NCBI GenBank assembly: GCA_963422675.2
Contig: CAXVYS010000029.1
Location: 1 to 64,000, forward strand
Direction of reading: 5' to 3'
DNA length: 64,000 bases
Source: UBA4416 sp963422675
GTDB taxonomy: Bacteria; Bacteroidota; Bacteroidia; B-17B0; Aurantibacillaceae
Part shown: in pieces, positions 24,114-33,134 of the stretch
Layout of the letters: the number at the start of each line of letters is the position of its first letter
Position numbering within the stretch: position 1 is the stretch's first letter
Translations under genes and position numbers: made by a program
Notes under the pieces: generated by a model
The model's database searches: none
The model's input: only the letters and a program-made list of their open reading frames with translations
What the model was told of the DNA's origin: nothing

Positions 24114-27100
24114 ATGAAAATGCTTGGTAAAATTACGAGAATATTAGGAAAAACAGCCTTGTTTTTAATGGTATTCTTCTTTTTTATGGCAGGGGTGTTG
24201 TTTTTGGCTTTACAAACAGAAACATTTCAAACCTGGGCTGCTCACCGTGCCACAGGGTATTTAAGTAGTGAACTGGGGACACGTGTAGAGATCGGGAAAC
24301 TTAAATTTTCGTTCTTTAAAAATGTGACGCTCGAAAATGTATTTCTGGAAGACATGCACCACGATACCTTGGTGAGTGGAAAAAGCATCACCATTAATGT
24401 CCGGAAATTTGATTACAAAAAATATAAACTGGATCTTCATGAAGCTACATTGAACAATGTAAAGGTAAAGCTGGTAAAGTATGTAGGCGAACCCGACTGG
24501 AATTTTCAGTTCCTCGCCGATTATTTTGATTCGGGACCAAGCACTAAAAAAGACACCACCACTTCTCCCTGGAAAATTACCTATGGAGCCCTTTCTCTTC
24601 AAAACGTGGATTTTACTTATCGTTTAATGCGTGATACAGATAGAGTGGTAAGGAACATGAATTATAATAACATTCATGTATCAAAAGTATACGGTCGAAT
24701 TTCGGATATTGATTTTAGAGGAGATAGTATTTTTGGACAGATCACCAATTTGAATGCCGTTGAACAATGTGGTATAGAGCTAAAAAATCTTACCACCAAA
24801 GCATTGGTTTCTTCTACTATTTTGCGGTGTGATAGCCTGTATTTAAGAACCGCTAATAGTGTTGTAAGAGGGCGTTTTTCATTTAATTATTCTACCTGGG
24901 AAGACTACCTCGATTTTATAAATAAGGTTTATATTAAAGGCAGATTAAAAGATAGTACTTCTGTGAGCTTTAAGGATATTGCTTATTTTGCAGAAGAGTT
25001 AAACGATTTTAAAGAGGTTATTTCTCTGAAAGGAAAAGTACGTGGCTATGTGAACGATTTGAGCGGAACAGCCATGGATGTTAGGTATAAAGACCATACA
25101 CAGTTTAAAGGTGATATGAGCATTACCGGTTTACCTGATATTGATAAATCGTATATCCATTTTGATGCGGAAAAATTATCGACCTCTATTACAGATCTTG
25201 AAAAAATTCCTGTGCCTCCGTTTGATAAACCTACTTATTTAAAACTGCCAAAGGAACTTCGTAAACTGGGTGTTATCAATTACAAAGGGAAGTTCGACGG
25301 CTTTATGAATAACTTTGCTACCTATGGCACTTTTAAAACCAATATAGGAGCCGTTAGAACCGATATTCAGGTTAACAGCGCATCCACAGTATCTCCTGTT
25401 CAATATTCAGGATCTATCAGTACTACTGCTTTTGATTTTTCAAAACTTTTTTCCAATTCAAATATTGTGGGGCCTATATCGCTTAACGCAAAAGTAAAGG
25501 GGCAAGGAATCACCTTAAAAGAGCTCGATACCCAGTTTGATGGTACTGTTCAATCGATTACCTACAATAATTACAGGTATGATAATTTAAAGATCGATGG
25601 ATTATTTAAAGACAAAAAATTTAAAGGAGAGCTGGTAAGCCAGGATTCCAGTGCAAACTTCGACTTCAATGGAAGCATTGATTTTAATAACAAATTACCA
25701 AAATTCGATTTTATTTCTACCATCAATAATTTCGATCTTCAAAAAACAAATTTCACAACACCACAGTTAAATGGTACAGTGTCTTCCCAAATATTTATTA
25801 AGCTCGAAGGAGATAATTTAGATAATTTATCGGGGCAGATAAATCTGGATAATACCATCTACAAAACAAATGGAAAGAAGTATACGTTGTCTACTTTCAA
25901 TCTTGAGTTCAACCAACAAGACGTTATAAAAAACATAAAACTTAATTCAGATATTGTGAATGCTGAATTAAGCGGGAAGTATAAGTTGAGCACATTGCCC
26001 GAGGCGTTTACGCAATATCTGAATTCATATTTCCCCACTTTTATAAAAACAAATACACGCTATATTTACAGTGATAGAGCAGATATAAACGTTAAAATTA
26101 AAAATTTTACCATCGTCAAAGAATTGTTTTTAAAGAATTTAATGATAAGTCCAAATACGACGATTGAGGGGTCTTTCGATGCCTCTATCAGTTATTTATA
26201 CCTTAAAACCAACAGCGATTTAATTGAATATGCAGGAGTGAAATTTAAAGAGAATAAAATAAATATTAATTCACTGGTGCATGGAGTTAGTATTTATTAT
26301 GCGGCCAACAGTATTAATGTGTCGGATAGTTTTGCTTTTAAAAATCCATCTCTGGATATTGTTGCGAACGATAAATTAACGAAGTTTGATATCGACTGGA
26401 ATAACAACCAACTTCCGAGAAACGAAGGAGATATTTCCGGAAACATTGTTTTTGGAAATAGTTTGGCAGAAATAGATTTCAATAAAGTGAAATTTATTGT
26501 AGCAGATAGTACATGGCAATTAATTAAACCCAATAACATTACCATCGATACGTCATTTTACATGACGATCAAACCGATTACGTTCTATAATCAAAACCAG
26601 CTAATTACATTGGATGGAAGGCTATCGGCTGATAGTACGGAGAAATTTGATGTATTCATTCAGAATTTTAAATTGAGTCAGTTCAATGGACTATTGGCAA
26701 AATCTCAAATTTCGCTGGACGGTACCTTCACGGGTAATACCAGTATTTATGGGGTGTTTGGTAAAAAAATTATTAACAGCGATTTTAATTTTAATGGACT
26801 AATGCTTAATAATAAACTCATTGGTAATGCTGAGGTGAAGAGTACTTATGATCCGGAAAAAGAAGTCGTAAAGATCAATGGCTTTTCTGCTTTTTCTAAA
26901 GACTTTGATGGAAACCTGATGAAAAATATTCAGTTTGAAGGATATTATTTTCCAAAACAGGAAAAAGATAATTTAGATATTACCTTTAAAGCAGAACCCT
27001 TTGATGTATCGCTTCTTCAACCTTATTTAAAAGATATTTTAACCATTAAAGTGGGTTATTTGAATGGGCATGGAAGAGTAACCGGTACACCTGCAAATCC

Positions 27101-28577
27101 ACAGATTACGGCAAAATTAAAATTCTTTAAATGTGTAATGCTCATCGATTACCTTAATGTACAATATTCAGTAAGCGGGAATGTAGATGTGTACCCTAAA
27201 CAAATTAACTTCGAAAACATTGAGATAAGAGATAAGTTTGGAAACCTGGGGCTTGTATACGGAAATATTTTCCATAATAATTTCAAGGATATGCGTATTG
27301 ACTTTGACATCAATACAAACAAATTAATGTTGCTTAATACCAATTCGGCAAATAACCAGGATTTTTATGGAACTGCGTTTGCCTCCGGTAATGCCGGTAT
27401 ATATGGTTTTATAGACGATATAAAAATGGAATTGAATATGAAAACGGCAGGAGGAACACGGTTCTATATTCCTTTGGATGGTCCGTCGGAAATAGGAAAT
27501 AATGAGTTCATCCGTTTTATAACCAAGGATACTGTAAAAGTGGTAAAAACTGCTACGGGCGCAGGGTTTTCTCTTGATTTTAATTTAGAAGCAACCCCCG
27601 ATGCGGAGGTACAATTGATATTTGATGAAAAATCGGGTGATGTGATCAAGGCACGCGGAGAAGGAAACTTAAATATGAAAATAAACTCAAAAGGTAAATT
27701 CGATATGTATGGCGATTATGTGCTTACAGCGGGCGATTACCTTTTTACGCTGGAGAATTTTGTTACCAAAAAGTTTGAGATTCAAAAAGGAAGTTCCATA
27801 AAATGGAATGGCAGTGTGTATAAAGCAAATATTGATATTACGGCTATTTACCGGCAAAGAGCTTCTGTGAGGCCCATTTATCCTGCCGATTCGTCCGGGA
27901 AACGCTATACGGTGGATTGTAAGTTGTACATGAAAAATAAATTAATGGCGCCGGATATTACGTTTGGAATTGACTTACCAACTATTGACGAAAATTCACG
28001 TTCCGCTATTAAAAGTATTTTAATGGATGAAAATGAATTGAACAGGCAGGTGTTTTCCTTATTATTACTTCGGAGTTTTATTACACCGGTTTCCGGAGCT
28101 ACTGCAGGAAGTGGTATTACAGCAGGTGGAGCAGCAGCTAATACCAGCTCGGAGATGTTAAGCAATAAACTAAGTAATTGGCTCAACGGCGTTACCAAAG
28201 ATATTGATGTGGGCGTGAATTACCGGCCAGGTACCGGCTTGAGCAGGGATGAGCTGGATCTTACCCTCAATAAACAATTGTTTAATAATCGGCTTGTGAT
28301 TGATGGAAACTTTGGTGTTTCCAATAATGCCAATTCCTCAAGAAGCAGTTCAAATGCCAATAGCAGCAACTTAATTGGTGATGTAACATTGGAGTACAAA
28401 CTATCTCAATCGGGAAGATACAGGGTGAAAGGATTTAACAGAAGTAATGATAATACCCAGGTTATTAATAACGGTGGACCTTTCACACAGGGCGTGGGCG
28501 TTTTTTACAGAGAAGAGTTTGAAACGCTGAGCGATTTGTACAAACGCTATTTAGGTAAATTGAAAAAGAGCAAATAA
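24114..28577 (+). CDS. tamB: TamB/AsmA-like envelope lipid-transport or assembly protein
   Basis: The giant product (1487 residues) has one N-terminal membrane anchor (about residues 12-33, ALFLMVFFFFMAGVLFLAL), followed by LSSELGTRVEIGKLKFSFF, the typical start of AsmA-like/TamB proteins. A very long region of short beta-strands follows, as expected for a repeating beta-groove spanning the periplasm, and a C-terminal DUF490 (TamB_C) domain (about 1130-1470, GEGNLNMKINSKGKFDMYGDYVLTAGDYLF). Proteins of this family bridge the inner and outer membranes and are linked to phospholipid transport and outer-membrane protein assembly. It is divergent from tsaD with a 14-bp gap, so its promoter must lie within tsaD. 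The C-terminus has a Ser/Asn-rich stretch. Confidence 0.88.
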   Translation: MKMLGKITRILGKTALFLMVFFFFMAGVLFLALQTETFQTWAAHRATGYLSSELGTRVEIGKLKFSFFKNVTLENVFLEDMHHDTLVSGKSITINVRKFDYKKYKLDLHEATLNNVKVKLVKYVGEPDWNFQFLADYFDSGPSTKKDTTTSPWKITYGALSLQNVDFTYRLMRDTDRVVRNMNYNNIHVSKVYGRISDIDFRGDSIFGQITNLNAVEQCGIELKNLTTKALVSSTILRCDSLYLRTANSVVRGRFSFNYSTWEDYLDFINKVYIKGRLKDSTSVSFKDIAYFAEELNDFKEVISLKGKVRGYVNDLSGTAMDVRYKDHTQFKGDMSITGLPDIDKSYIHFDAEKLSTSITDLEKIPVPPFDKPTYLKLPKELRKLGVINYKGKFDGFMNNFATYGTFKTNIGAVRTDIQVNSASTVSPVQYSGSISTTAFDFSKLFSNSNIVGPISLNAKVKGQGITLKELDTQFDGTVQSITYNNYRYDNLKIDGLFKDKKFKGELVSQDSSANFDFNGSIDFNNKLPKFDFISTINNFDLQKTNFTTPQLNGTVSSQIFIKLEGDNLDNLSGQINLDNTIYKTNGKKYTLSTFNLEFNQQDVIKNIKLNSDIVNAELSGKYKLSTLPEAFTQYLNSYFPTFIKTNTRYIYSDRADINVKIKNFTIVKELFLKNLMISPNTTIEGSFDASISYLYLKTNSDLIEYAGVKFKENKININSLVHGVSIYYAANSINVSDSFAFKNPSLDIVANDKLTKFDIDWNNNQLPRNEGDISGNIVFGNSLAEIDFNKVKFIVADSTWQLIKPNNITIDTSFYMTIKPITFYNQNQLITLDGRLSADSTEKFDVFIQNFKLSQFNGLLAKSQISLDGTFTGNTSIYGVFGKKIINSDFNFNGLMLNNKLIGNAEVKSTYDPEKEVVKINGFSAFSKDFDGNLMKNIQFEGYYFPKQEKDNLDITFKAEPFDVSLLQPYLKDILTIKVGYLNGHGRVTGTPANPQITAKLKFFKCVMLIDYLNVQYSVSGNVDVYPKQINFENIEIRDKFGNLGLVYGNIFHNNFKDMRIDFDINTNKLMLLNTNSANNQDFYGTAFASGNAGIYGFIDDIKMELNMKTAGGTRFYIPLDGPSEIGNNEFIRFITKDTVKVVKTATGAGFSLDFNLEATPDAEVQLIFDEKSGDVIKARGEGNLNMKINSKGKFDMYGDYVLTAGDYLFTLENFVTKKFEIQKGSSIKWNGSVYKANIDITAIYRQRASVRPIYPADSSGKRYTVDCKLYMKNKLMAPDITFGIDLPTIDENSRSAIKSILMDENELNRQVFSLLLLRSFITPVSGATAGSGITAGGAAANTSSEMLSNKLSNWLNGVTKDIDVGVNYRPGTGLSRDELDLTLNKQLFNNRLVIDGNFGVSNNANSSRSSSNANSSNLIGDVTLEYKLSQSGRYRVKGFNRSNDNTQVINNGGPFTQGVGVFYREEFETLSDLYKRYLGKLKKSK

Positions 28578-28591
28578 CCGTTTTCAAAAAA

Positions 28592-28933
28592 TTAATTTAC
28601 TTCTATGATAAACTGTTTTGTTTCTAGGGTGTCCTGATATTTTATTAAGGTGAATTCCAACTGAGTTTGTCCTTTTTCTGTTGCTTCAAAGTTAAAATCC
28701 ACGCCTTTTTCATTTCCGTGCCAAACAGAATTCATATAATCTGCCACTTTGGTATCATATTCCTTTCCCATTTGCCACAAATAGCCCGTTGTATGATTTT
28801 CGGGTAAAGTGATGTGAAATTTCTCATGTAATTTAAGGGTATGTTTAAATGGTGCAACCTCAGTAATTGTGTGGCTTTTAGAACAAGCCAGCATTATAAG
28901 AGGAGATGTTAACATAAACAGTATTTTCTTCAT
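28592..28933 (-). CDS. Chagasin-type (I42) cysteine protease inhibitor lipoprotein
   Basis: The 113-residue product has a lipoprotein signal peptide with lipobox MLAC (Cys17). The three loops of the chagasin fold can be seen: NHTTGYLW (loop 1; family NPTTGY), a Gly-containing central loop around WHGNEKG, and a final strand region QDTLETKQFIIEVN where the family usually has RPW-x-W/Y. Inhibitors of this family block papain-like cysteine proteases. Substitution in the third loop makes target affinity uncertain. It is convergent with the TamB-like gene. The start is close to a -7 box. Confidence 0.8.
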   Translation of the reverse strand: MKKILFMLTSPLIMLACSKSHTITEVAPFKHTLKLHEKFHITLPENHTTGYLWQMGKEYDTKVADYMNSVWHGNEKGVDFNFEATEKGQTQLEFTLIKYQDTLETKQFIIEVN

Positions 28934-28937
28934 CTTT

Positions 28938-28945
28938 CAAAGATA
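28938..28945 (-). promoter_or_regulatory. -7 box of the I42 inhibitor gene, near-leaderless
   Basis: On the minus strand TATCTTTG matches TAnnTTTG; its last base is 4 bp from the ATG at 28933, so transcription should begin at or next to the start codon. Confidence 0.6.
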
Positions 28946-29042
28946 AGATACTCTGCCCGTTTTACATATTTTAACAACAAAAAAAGACGTAAATTTATAT
29001 TGGCACAGGTTTTGGCATTATAACAAAAAGGAAAACTCAAAA

Positions 29043-29894
29043 ATGAAAAACTTAAAACAGATAACTTTAGTGACGGCAGTAGTTTCAGTGGTTTTAATAT
29101 TATGTTCTGCTAAGTATTATATCTCTCAGGAATCCATACTTTCACAGGTTATACCTGATAAAATACCTCAATCGATAGATTTACCGGTGGCGAAAAATGA
29201 AGCGTTCAAGGAAGGTGAAATTTTAAGTTACCGTTTACACTATGGGCTTATTGATGCTGGAGTGGCCGTATTGGAAGTGTCTCCTCAGGTAATGGATGTT
29301 TCCGGAAGAAAAGTATACCATATTATAGGAAACGGGTATTCTAAAGGGACATTTGATTGGTTCTTTAAAGTGCGTGATCGTTATGAAACCTTTATTGATA
29401 AAGATGCTTTATTGCCCTGGATGTTTGTACGACGTGTTAATGAAGGTGGTTATATTATCAACGAAGATTATAAATTTAATCACTACACCAATAAAGTGGA
29501 TGTGGGAAAAGAAGATAAAGTAGATGTGCCACAAGGTACCCAGGATATGATCTCTGCTTTTTATGCAGCAAGAAACCTGGATCTTTCCAATGCTAAAGAA
29601 GGAGATATTTTTACGATAAACAGTATTGTAGATAAGGAGATTTTCCCCTTAAAGATCAGGTATGTAGGTAAAGAACAGATAAGCTGCGACATTGGTACAT
29701 TTAATTGCGTAAAATTCAGACCCATTGTACAAAAAGGCCGTATTTTTAAAAGAGAAGATGATTTAAATGTGTGGATCACAGATGATAAAAATCATGTTCC
29801 TTTGCGCGCACAGGCTAAATTGCTGGTTGGATCGGTGAAACTCGACATTATCAGTGCTAAAAACCTGGCAAACACCACTTCCGAGGTAAAATAA
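29043..29894 (+). CDS. DUF3108-family secreted protein
   Basis: The 283-residue product begins with a signal or anchor segment (about residues 7-26, VTAVVSVVLILCSAKYY). The remainder matches DUF3108: it opens with EAFKEGEILSYRLHYGLIDAGVAVLEV and contains FDWFFKVRDRYETFID, GTQDMISAFYAARN and DDLNVWITDDKNHVPLRAQAK. In other bacteria such proteins are periplasmic and beta-rich; function is unknown. The gene is followed by a terminator that overlaps the promoter of kynA. Confidence 0.85.
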   Translation: MKNLKQITLVTAVVSVVLILCSAKYYISQESILSQVIPDKIPQSIDLPVAKNEAFKEGEILSYRLHYGLIDAGVAVLEVSPQVMDVSGRKVYHIIGNGYSKGTFDWFFKVRDRYETFIDKDALLPWMFVRRVNEGGYIINEDYKFNHYTNKVDVGKEDKVDVPQGTQDMISAFYAARNLDLSNAKEGDIFTINSIVDKEIFPLKIRYVGKEQISCDIGTFNCVKFRPIVQKGRIFKREDDLNVWITDDKNHVPLRAQAKLLVGSVKLDIISAKNLANTTSEVK

Positions 29895-29913
29895 CAGGTT
29901 ATAAATTATTATG

Positions 29914-29945
29914 AAGGATATTGTTAAAATCAATATCCTTTTTTT
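29914..29945 (+). terminator. Terminator after the DUF3108 gene
   Basis: A perfect 10-bp stem AAGGATATTG / CAATATCCTT with a 7-nt loop is followed by TTTTT. The tract ends inside the -7 box of kynA. Confidence 0.9.
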
Positions 29946-29952
29946 ACTTTTG
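29921..29952 (+). promoter_or_regulatory. kynA promoter overlapping the upstream terminator
   Basis: TACTTTTG (29945-29952) is a perfect -7 box and a TTG at 29921-29923, within the terminator stem, lies 21 bp upstream. The ATG at 29958 is 5 bp beyond the box, so the mRNA should be leaderless. Confidence 0.65.
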
Positions 29953-29957
29953 GAGCT

Positions 29958-30962
29958 ATGGAATTAAACGAGGACATACTTAAAAAAGTAAAATTATTAG
30001 AAGAGAAGTATACTTTAATGGGCCAGAGCCTGGATGGTTACTTAGATGGGCTCTTACTGACTAATTATTTAACGTATTGGGATTATATACAGGTTGATAC
30101 CCTGTTAACCTTACAAAATCCTAAAACGGATTTTCCTGATGAAGAAATTTTCATCATGTATCACCAGATCACAGAATTGTATTTTAAGCTCTCTTTGCAT
30201 GAATTGCATCAGATTGCTCATAATGGTAAAAATATTGCCTCTAATGGGCACGACCTGGGGTGGAAAGAGCAATTGGATGCAAACTATTTTGCTGTAAGAA
30301 TAAACCGTGTAAACCGTTATTTCGAATCGTTGACCAAATCATTTGAAATTATGGTGGATGGAATGGAAAAAGAACAATTCCTACGCTATAGGATGGCCTT
30401 GCTTCCTGCAAGTGGTTTCCAAAGTGCGCAATACCGCAAAATAGAAATTTGTGCAACCGATTTTTTTAACCTGGTTGATAAAGATGTAAGGCCGGACTTA
30501 AAAGGCAAAAATGCAAGCATTGAAGAACTATTTCAAAATATTTACTGGAATAAAGGAGCTACGGAATTAGCTACCGGAAAAAAAACCTTAACACTTAACC
30601 AGTTTGAGAAAAAATATGCAGGTGAGTTTATCGCTTTAGCTAAAGATTATCAAACAAAAAATATGTGGGCCAAGTATAAATCTTTGTCGGCAGAAGATCA
30701 GAAAAACCTTAAATTAATTAATGCTTTAAAAGAACTGGATGTTAATGTTAATATTAACTGGCCTTTAATGCATTATAAAAGTGCGGTAAGGTACTTACAA
30801 CAAAAAGACGGTGATGCTCCTGCAACGGGAGGAACTAACTGGCAAAAATATTTACCTCCGCGTTTCCAAAAACGTATTTTTTACCCTGAATTGTGGAATG
30901 AACAAGAGCACGAAGAGTGGGGCAGAAGCTGGGTGGAAACTAATGTGTTTAAAGTACAATAG
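29958..30962 (+). CDS. kynA: Tryptophan 2,3-dioxygenase
   Basis: The 334-residue haem enzyme oxidises L-tryptophan to N-formylkynurenine. Motifs: FIMYHQITELYFKL (His69, substrate side), FLRYRMALLPASGFQSAQYR, MHYKSAVRYL (His272, likely the haem ligand) and the GTGGS-type loop, here ATGGTNW (290-295). The C-terminal PPRFQKRIFYPELW is usual for the Bacteroidota form. No other kynurenine-pathway gene is in the window, so it is not in a pathway operon. Its promoter is embedded in the terminator of the preceding gene. Confidence 0.93.
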   Translation: MELNEDILKKVKLLEEKYTLMGQSLDGYLDGLLLTNYLTYWDYIQVDTLLTLQNPKTDFPDEEIFIMYHQITELYFKLSLHELHQIAHNGKNIASNGHDLGWKEQLDANYFAVRINRVNRYFESLTKSFEIMVDGMEKEQFLRYRMALLPASGFQSAQYRKIEICATDFFNLVDKDVRPDLKGKNASIEELFQNIYWNKGATELATGKKTLTLNQFEKKYAGEFIALAKDYQTKNMWAKYKSLSAEDQKNLKLINALKELDVNVNINWPLMHYKSAVRYLQQKDGDAPATGGTNWQKYLPPRFQKRIFYPELWNEQEHEEWGRSWVETNVFKVQ

Positions 30963-30983
30963 GAATATCCCGGATAGAGAGAT

Positions 30984-31018
30984 TTACAGATACTTAAAAG
31001 AAGATTAAGTATCTGTAA
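30984..31018. terminator. Hairpin between convergent kynA and 31024 gene
   Basis: A perfect 14-bp stem TTACAGATACTTAA / TTAAGTATCTGTAA with a 7-nt loop. The T-tract is short on both strands, so it is a weak-looking bidirectional terminator. Confidence 0.65.
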
Positions 31019-31023
31019 TTTAG

Positions 31024-31503
31024 CTATTCTGTTATTTTATTAAGATCATTAATATAATCCTGTTGCAAGTCTTCGTGCAGGCCTGAAATCAACACCGTTA
31101 TCTTTTTAATTTCCTGGTCGTACATGTTTACCAGCAGCTGGCTTTTATGATAAGGAATTCCTGAACTCTTTAATTTTTCACAAAAATATAAATGCATTTC
31201 TGCTGATAAGCCTTTATCCGCAATGTATTTAGAGTATTTGGTAATGATCCGTAATAACTTACGCAGACTTTTTTTTACATAATATAAATTAGCCTGATGT
31301 TTTAATTCAATAAAATGTTCATCAATTTCTTTTTTGACCTCAAGGATAAAGTTAGGTTTATCATGTGCTTCGAAAAGCAAATAATCTAAAAACTCTTTGT
31401 TATCCTTTTTGTACTTGGAAAGCGTAAGGCAAAGCTCCACCAGCTGTTTTTGCGGAAGTTCCTGTAATTCTTTTTTTAGAGTGCTTAAGCTTGCTGCTTT
31501 CAT
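31024..31503 (-). CDS. Helical protein of unknown function
   Basis: The 159-residue product is Lys/Leu-rich, almost entirely helical by composition, and without signal peptide or membrane segment. It begins KAASLSTLKKELQELPQKQLVELCLTLSKYKKDNKEFL. I recognise it only as a type of short protein seen in Bacteroidota, without a function. It follows the AAA+ gene by 99 bp on the same strand and may belong to the VWA/AAA+ operon. Confidence 0.65.
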   Translation of the reverse strand: MKAASLSTLKKELQELPQKQLVELCLTLSKYKKDNKEFLDYLLFEAHDKPNFILEVKKEIDEHFIELKHQANLYYVKKSLRKLLRIITKYSKYIADKGLSAEMHLYFCEKLKSSGIPYHKSQLLVNMYDQEIKKITVLISGLHEDLQQDYINDLNKITE

Positions 31504-31602
31504 GTGTGATACAAAAATAGAAAATTATGCAAGCAGTTACATTTTATTACATAAAAAAAACAGAGTGCGTCATTGCAGGGTATGAAGCAATGAGGCTATA
31601 TA

Positions 31603-33084
31603 TTAATTCTCTTGCCCGTCGAAAAAATCCTTTTCGTTGAACATCGATCCTAAAATATCTTTAAACTGTGTGCCGCGTTCTAATTGGTTTTTACCAATTA
31701 ACGAGTGCTCCGCTAATCCAAACAACACAAATTCCATAGCAATTAATTTATTGCTTTTATTAAGTTTTGGAATATGTGTTTCTACCAGTTCTTTTAAGGA
31801 AGGGATCGATTCAAGTGTTTTCTGATAGTCTTTTTGGGTTTCCAAAAGCATCAGGTCGATGCTGTTACCTTCTCCAAACCAATTAATAACAGGTTGGTAA
31901 GGGCTGGCATCTTTTTTTCTTTTTAGTTTTGCGGGATCCGGAAAATATTCTAAAAATTCATTTCTAATGGCTTTTCCAACTAAATTCTGAGCTACAATTC
32001 CGGCACCTTCCTGTTCTCCTTCATAAACCAATTCTATTTTTCCGTTAACGGCAGGAATAATTCCCATCAGGTCGCTGATACGTGTAACCGTTGATGTTTC
32101 ATTATTCATGAGCATACGTCTTTCCGCAGTACTTACTAAATTCTCATACGCTGAAATAGTTAAACGGGCAGACACCCCACTTTTAGAATCTACAAATTCA
32201 CTTTCACGTGCCTCAAATGCCACACGTTCAATTAAAGTCGCTAACAAATCTCCCACCTCAATGTTTTCTTTTTGGTGAGTACTTAATTTTGCTTCCTGTG
32301 CGGTAATTTGTTTTGACAACTCAATACTTTTTGGGTAATGGGTTAAGATCTGACTACCGATCCTGTCTTTGAGTGGTGTTACAATGCTCCCACGGTTGGT
32401 GTAATCTTCCGGGTTAGCCGTAAAAATAAATTCTATGTCCAGAGAGATCCGTAATTTGAATCCTCTGATCTGAATATCCCCTTCCTGTAAAATATTAAAT
32501 AAGGCTACCTGTATACGTGCCTGAAGATCGGGTAATTCGTTAATCACAAAAATACAGCGGTTGCTTCTTGGTATAATTCCATAATGGATTACACGCTCAT
32601 CGGCATAATTCAATTTTAAATTAGCCGCTTTTATGGGATCCACATCCCCAATTAAATCGGCAATGGAAACATCCGGTGTAGCAAGCTTTTCAACATAACG
32701 CTCCGAACGGTGCAACCATGTTATAGGAGTAAGATCTCCTAATTCAGCTATTTTTCCTTTTGCAAAAGTGGATAAAGGATGTAAGGGATCGTCGTTGAGT
32801 TCGCTGTGTTCAATCACCGGGATGTATTCATCCAGTAATTCAACCATTTGGCGTGCAATACGTGTTTTCGCCTGGCCGCGTAATCCCAATAAGTTCATAT
32901 TATGGCGCGAAAGAATAGCTCTTTCTATTTCAGGAATTACGGTGTCTTCATAACCGACGATCCCTTTAAAAATAGTTTCTTTTTTCTTTATTTTTTCAAT
33001 CAGGTTATCACGCAATTCATCTTTAATAGATTTTGAAACGTAACCCGATTCTTTTAATTGACCTAATGTTTTTATATGTTTCAT
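31603..33084 (-). CDS. AAA+ ATPase of the MoxR / Mg-chelatase ChlI type
   Basis: The 493-residue product has Walker A GLRGQAKTR (67-75) and a Walker B-like segment CIFVINELPDL (177-187), in which Asn replaces the usual Asp before Glu. The ISLDIEFIFTANPEDYTNRGSIVTPLKDRIGSQ region is the presensor/arginine-finger part of chelatase-type AAA+ proteins, and a long helical C-terminal extension (about 300-493) follows. ATPases of this type work with a VWA protein to insert metal or remodel a partner complex; the VWA gene lies directly upstream, 50 bp away on the same strand. Substrate unknown. Confidence 0.88.
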   Translation of the reverse strand: MKHIKTLGQLKESGYVSKSIKDELRDNLIEKIKKKETIFKGIVGYEDTVIPEIERAILSRHNMNLLGLRGQAKTRIARQMVELLDEYIPVIEHSELNDDPLHPLSTFAKGKIAELGDLTPITWLHRSERYVEKLATPDVSIADLIGDVDPIKAANLKLNYADERVIHYGIIPRSNRCIFVINELPDLQARIQVALFNILQEGDIQIRGFKLRISLDIEFIFTANPEDYTNRGSIVTPLKDRIGSQILTHYPKSIELSKQITAQEAKLSTHQKENIEVGDLLATLIERVAFEARESEFVDSKSGVSARLTISAYENLVSTAERRMLMNNETSTVTRISDLMGIIPAVNGKIELVYEGEQEGAGIVAQNLVGKAIRNEFLEYFPDPAKLKRKKDASPYQPVINWFGEGNSIDLMLLETQKDYQKTLESIPSLKELVETHIPKLNKSNKLIAMEFVLFGLAEHSLIGKNQLERGTQFKDILGSMFNEKDFFDGQEN

Positions 33085-33134
33085 ATGTGTTTTATTACTG
33101 TCATTTCAGTAACCTAATGGTTTCCTGATTATTT

